A stretch of 8,711 nucleotides of DNA from Bacillota bacterium. GTDB lineage: Bacteria > Bacillota > Clostridia > Peptostreptococcales > Anaerovoracaceae. Positions 6,342-8,711 of the stretch are shown here, piece after piece; positions within the stretch are counted from its first letter, which is position 1, and each line of letters begins with the position of its first letter. Location: positions 1 to 8,711 of the forward strand of contig CAJPNN010000059.1 in assembly GCA_905372035.1 (NCBI GenBank), given 5' to 3'. Position numbers and translations under genes: made by a program. Below the pieces are notes generated by a model, which was not told the DNA's origin, did not search any database, and was given only the letters and a program-made list of their open reading frames with translations.

Positions 6342-6900
6342 AGAAGAATATAGGAAGAGAGCTTTCGATCTCATAAATTCATATGATATTGATATTCTAA
6401 AAAAATATGACGGTAAGATATTTAAAAATGTCTTGAAATTAAAAAGTTTTTGTGAGGCAAAAACGGTGTTTATTTATGTGAGTGTCAACAGGGAAGTGGA
6501 TACAAGGCAAATTATTTTAAAGGCACTTGAGATGGGAAAGACTGTAGCTGTTCCAAAATGTTTTGGTAAGGGTCTTATGCTTGCAAAAAAAATTAATTCT
6601 TTTGCAGAACTGTTACCGGGAATGATGGATATTCCCGAACCTTCCGAGTATGCAACAACAATATTGCCTGAGATGATAGATTTTGCGGTTGTGCCCTGTG
6701 TTGCATGTGATATTTCAGGAACCAGGCTCGGCTATGGCGGAGGATATTATGATCGCTACTTACCTAAACTCAGAAAACAGGTTTTAGATGAGTCGGTATT
6801 ACTTACTCGGAGTTTTACATGTTTTGAGAAACTTCCTAAAAATGATACGGATATAAAATTAAAAAATATAGCTACGGAAAATGGTGTTACAAAGCTGTAA
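6325..6900 (+). CDS. 5-formyltetrahydrofolate cyclo-ligase (5,10-methenyltetrahydrofolate synthetase)
   Basis: A cytoplasmic enzyme that uses ATP to convert 5-formyl-THF to 5,10-methenyl-THF, returning folate to one-carbon metabolism. The protein is 191 residues, normal for the family. It shows the N-terminal KEEYRKRAF helix, EAKTVFIYVSVNREVDTRQII (strand, loop and substrate region), GKTVAVPKC, FAVVPCVACDISGTRLGYGGGYYDRYL split around the signature GYGGGYYDRYL (136-146), and a C-terminal DIKLKNIATENG similar to the usual ending. I chose the ATG at 6325, seven bases after AAGAGA. A TTG at 6304 would add seven residues but has no ribosome binding site. It lies 74 bp after the amidohydrolase and may share its transcript. 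A tRNA promoter begins six bases after its stop. The C-terminal third is more divergent than the signature region. Confidence 0.9.
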   Translation: MLIQDKEEYRKRAFDLINSYDIDILKKYDGKIFKNVLKLKSFCEAKTVFIYVSVNREVDTRQIILKALEMGKTVAVPKCFGKGLMLAKKINSFAELLPGMMDIPEPSEYATTILPEMIDFAVVPCVACDISGTRLGYGGGYYDRYLPKLRKQVLDESVLLTRSFTCFEKLPKNDTDIKLKNIATENGVTKL

Positions 6901-6905
6901 ATCCT

Positions 6906-6934
6906 TTGACAAACATAGCTCGTAACTGTATAAT
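6906..6934 (+). promoter_or_regulatory. Perfect-consensus promoter of tRNA-Arg
   Basis: TTGACA (6906-6911), a 17-bp spacer and TATAAT (6929-6934) match the sigma-A/sigma-70 consensus at every hexamer position. It begins six bases after the folate gene's stop codon. The predicted start near 6941 leaves about 18 nt before the mature tRNA at 6959. Confidence 0.9.
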
Positions 6935-6958
6935 GTTTTATTGTGAGATTAATATTTT

Positions 6959-7035
6959 GCGTCCATAGCTCAGCTGGATAGAGCAGCACACTACGAATGT
7001 GAAGGTCCGGGGTTCGAATCCCTGTGGGCGTGCCA
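6959..7035 (+). tRNA. tRNA-Arg (anticodon ACG)
   Basis: A complete 77-nt cloverleaf with encoded CCA: acceptor GCGTCCA/TGGGCGT (with G-T pairs), D-arm GCTC/GAGC, anticodon loop CTACGAA (anticodon ACG at 6992-6994), T-loop TTCGAAT, and G73. A34 is normally converted to inosine by TadA so that it reads CGU, CGC and CGA. The outermost anticodon-stem pair (27/43) is a G-A mismatch. No clear terminator follows, so transcription may run toward the PPTase gene. Confidence 0.96.
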
Positions 7036-7103
7036 AATTAATTGTCGAAGTCGTTAGTTTTTCAATGAAGATGTTGAAATTCTGGCGGCTTTTAAGTTTC
7101 TGA

Positions 7104-7240
7104 AAGGGCTATGCCGAACTAATCTTATCCGGGACACCATTTAAGTTATCAGCGAAAGAATATCAACTAAAAATAATTTGATTTTTCATACAGGAAAAGA
7201 TATGCTGTATATAGCAAGAACGATGGAGGACAGCTTTTAG
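7104..7240 (+). pseudogene. Probable decayed fragment of an OmpR/PhoB-type response-regulator DNA-binding domain
   Basis: The frame opening at 7104 reads LSGTPFKLSAKEYQLKII and stops at 7179-7181. This closely resembles the start of the winged-helix domain of OmpR-family regulators (pattern: g-x-p-x-x-LT-x-KEyxLL). A second frame then reads NLIFHTGKDMLY (7175-7210) and later MEDSF before a TAG at 7238, resembling the next part of the same domain (N-x-v-F-t-K-e-x-L-y...VW-e-D-s-f). So at least one frameshift and some lost bases separate two consecutive pieces. No receiver domain, recognition helix or intact start is present. The call rests on my reading of family patterns in short segments, and chance resemblance is possible. 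The rest of the 7036-7257 gap shows nothing else I can name. Confidence 0.45.
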
Positions 7241-7257
7241 AAGTAAGAGGATCAGTT

Positions 7258-7914
7258 TTGATAAAATTATATATTGATGTAAAAAATAAATATAAAAGCA
7301 CGGATGAGTTTGTTAAAAAATGTATTTTAAATGATAAGGACTGGATTCAGATATTTGGAAAAACTGATTGTGGTGAGCTTAAGATAAAAAGAGGACCCGG
7401 CGGACAACCTATTTTAGATGATCTGAATATTTCGGTATCCCACACAGCTGAAATGATTTTACTTGCAGTTTCGGATATCGGAGCTATAGGTATTGATGCG
7501 GAGAATGTAACAAGAAGTAATTTTGATGTAGGAAAAGCAAGAAAACTTGCAAAAAGATATTTTAATAAAGATGAACTGGAATATATATGTGACGGATTTG
7601 AGAAAAGCGGACTTGAGAAAAAAGAAAAGCAAGTTGAAAAAATACAAAATGAAAACCTTAACAATCAAATAGAAGATTTTGATACCGGAAAAAGTGAAGA
7701 GAACATAACTGTGCGGTTTTTAAAAATATGGACGCGGAAAGAGGCGCTTTTGAAATTAAGAGGTATAGGACTTAAGGGTGGTCTTAAAATTGTGAAAGAT
7801 AGTGATACATCTGTAGATACTTTTTTTTATGACTATAATCATGATGAAAAAAAAGAAAAGTTGATTGTATCATTAGCTTTGAATAAATCACAAGGGAGTT
7901 TCAGCATTCCATAA
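7258..7914 (+). CDS. 4'-phosphopantetheinyl transferase (Sfp-like) with a charged insertion
   Basis: It transfers the phosphopantetheine arm of CoA to a serine of an acyl or peptidyl carrier protein, in the cytoplasm. The 218 residues show the family motifs: GGQPIL followed by LNISVSHT (56-63), GIDAEN (78-83) with Mg2+ ligands D80 and E82, and FLKIWTRKEALLK (154-166) with E162 and K166. Between YFNKDELEYI (101-110) and FLKIW, about 40 residues rich in Lys, Glu, Asn and Gln replace what is usually a much shorter loop. Start: TTG at 7258 with AAGAGG (7245-7250) seven bases upstream; there is no nearby in-frame ATG. Whether it modifies the fatty-acid carrier (AcpS role) or a secondary-metabolite carrier cannot be told, and no polyketide or peptide synthetase gene is in the window. 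A strong terminator follows 23 bases after its stop. Its promoter is unclear, and read-through from tRNA-Arg is possible. Confidence 0.87.
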   Translation: MIKLYIDVKNKYKSTDEFVKKCILNDKDWIQIFGKTDCGELKIKRGPGGQPILDDLNISVSHTAEMILLAVSDIGAIGIDAENVTRSNFDVGKARKLAKRYFNKDELEYICDGFEKSGLEKKEKQVEKIQNENLNNQIEDFDTGKSEENITVRFLKIWTRKEALLKLRGIGLKGGLKIVKDSDTSVDTFFYDYNHDEKKEKLIVSLALNKSQGSFSIP

Positions 7915-7936
7915 ATCACGATTCAATTAATTTGTC

Positions 7937-7983
7937 AAGTACGAAAAAAGGTCATTTCTAAGGTCTTTTTCCGTACTTTTTTT
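7937..7983 (+). terminator. Strong intrinsic terminator after the PPTase gene
   Basis: AAGTACG (7937-7943) pairs with CGTACTT (7972-7978), and AAAAAGGTC (7945-7953) pairs with GGTCTTTTT (7962-7970), with one A-C mismatch between the blocks, two G-T pairs and an 8-base loop. A run of seven T follows from 7977. The stem is about 16 pairs long. It separates the PPTase gene from the membrane protein gene. Confidence 0.88.
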
Positions 7984-8122
7984 CGAGAAAAAATTCTTAT
8001 AAAATATATAAAAATAGAGTGTATTATGCTACTGTAGTTAATAAAGATAAAGTGCAAATTCAAAATTCCAAGGTTTTGATTGATAAAAGTGTTAAGAAAT
8101 AAGAGTTAGCGAGGTAAAAAAT

Positions 8123-8602
8123 ATGTTAGATTATAAAGTTTTTTATTATTTTTTATTATATATTCTGATTTTTGTGCTTGGTGGTATTTTAATTATAAGA
8201 TTTGCAAGACTGATGAGCTATTTATTCTTTCCTGATGATTATTGTACAGAACATTTTGGTGAGCTGAAACCTCTTATAGAAGTTAAGAACAAAAAAATAG
8301 CTTGGATATTAAGTTTTTTTGTACCGATTCCTATCGCTGTTGGATTGTATTTTCTACGATTTGCAAATATTGGCGGCTTTCTCCGGTATCTTTCGCTTTA
8401 TGTTAAACCAAATACAGCATTTTATACTTTAGGTTCTATATATTTTGTAGAGGCTCTTATATTTTTGATTATTATAATGGAACAGAAATTAATAAGAAAA
8501 ATATGTAAGAACAAACGAAAATTGATATTAGTCACTTTGTTTTATGCTATTCTTATTATCGGTTTGTGTATAGTCATATATAAATATATGGTCAAATTCT
8601 AG
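8123..8602 (+). CDS. Unrecognised four-helix membrane protein
   Basis: I do not recognise a family for this 159-residue protein. It has four strongly hydrophobic stretches (about 7-27, 59-79, 99-119 and 132-154). A charged, acidic loop with the sequence FPDDYCTEHFGELK (36-49) lies between helices 1 and 2, and a basic loop KLIRKICKNKRKL (121-133) before helix 4. By the positive-inside rule the basic loop should be cytoplasmic, which places both termini on the outer face or leaves the topology ambiguous because residue R26 after helix 1 is also basic. GAGG (8111-8114) lies eight bases before the ATG. It is downstream of a strong terminator, so it needs its own promoter in 7984-8110, where only weak AT-rich candidates such as TATTAT (8022-8027) are visible. 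Its codon use is more AT-rich than that of the first half of the window. Confidence 0.75.
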   Translation: MLDYKVFYYFLLYILIFVLGGILIIRFARLMSYLFFPDDYCTEHFGELKPLIEVKNKKIAWILSFFVPIPIAVGLYFLRFANIGGFLRYLSLYVKPNTAFYTLGSIYFVEALIFLIIIMEQKLIRKICKNKRKLILVTLFYAILIIGLCIVIYKYMVKF

Positions 8603-8692
8603 AAATTAGGAATAAGAGAGTTAACTACATAAGAAAATAAAAATAGAGAAGTTTTTCAATACTATAGAAATATAAAAAATCAAAGTGTTTTT

Positions 8693-8698
8693 AAGGAG
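8693..8698 (+). promoter_or_regulatory. Likely ribosome binding site of a gene starting at the window edge
   Basis: AAGGAG lies 13-18 bases before the last base. The window ends in AAAT, so an ATG at 8710 would be formed if the next base is G. The rest of 8603-8692 is AT-rich with no recognised feature. The gene itself is not visible. Confidence 0.35.
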
Positions 8699-8711
8699 CT
8701 TGGGGATAAAT

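Noticed and set aside
7081..7140. Possible riboswitch or structured leader before the PPTase gene
   Set aside because: Only weak short pairings (such as GGC/GCC with CTTT/AAAG) were found, no known riboswitch core is present, and part of the stretch reads better as a decayed protein domain.
7016..7260. tRNA-Arg as an attachment site for an integrated element
   Set aside because: No second copy of the tRNA 3' end and no integrase gene occur in the window.

Overview
The window looks like chromosomal DNA of a low-GC, anaerobic Firmicute, most likely a Clostridia member. The grounds are AT-rich codon use with many ATA and AGA codons, GGAGG-type ribosome binding sites, TTG starts, near-consensus sigma-A promoters, and a flavodiiron/rubredoxin oxygen-defence enzyme typical of anaerobes. 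The genus cannot be fixed from the sequence alone.

Layout. Positions 1-557 hold the 5' part of a minus-strand DAHP synthase gene (aroF, first step of aromatic amino acid synthesis), which runs off the window. A 385-bp divergent control region (558-942) follows, with a clear aroF promoter, two plus-strand extended -10 elements and two small inverted repeats. Next is a two-gene plus-strand unit: an 854-residue flavodiiron-rubredoxin-NADH:rubredoxin reductase fusion, translationally coupled by a TAATG overlap to a membrane acyltransferase (family 3). A YbaK-type Cys-tRNA deacylase follows after 70 bp. It ends exactly where a convergent minus-strand tRNA-Gly(CCC) gene ends, with no bases between.

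The second half starts with a repeat-containing spacer (5187-5380). It is followed by an amidohydrolase-2 family TIM-barrel protein with an altered metal motif, then a 5-formyltetrahydrofolate cyclo-ligase whose start lies inside a short upstream ORF. A tRNA-Arg(ACG) gene follows, driven by a perfect TTGACA-17-TATAAT promoter. A 222-bp stretch after it appears to hold the decayed remains of a response-regulator DNA-binding domain. A 4'-phosphopantetheinyl transferase with an unusual charged insertion comes next and ends in a strong intrinsic terminator. Last is an unrecognised four-helix membrane protein, with a likely ribosome binding site for another gene at the window's right edge.

Working together: the fused FDP should carry NADH electrons through FAD and a short-spaced rubredoxin to the FMN/diiron core in one polypeptide, reducing O2 (or NO). 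The other genes are mostly housekeeping (aromatic synthesis, tRNA quality control, folate salvage, carrier-protein activation, tRNAs), and I see no evidence that they form one pathway. I found no CRISPR array, insertion sequence or phage gene. I see no clear undescribed system. The most unusual items are the FDP fusion coupled to an acyltransferase, the response-regulator relic between tRNA-Arg and the PPTase gene, and the zero-gap ybaK/tRNA-Gly junction.
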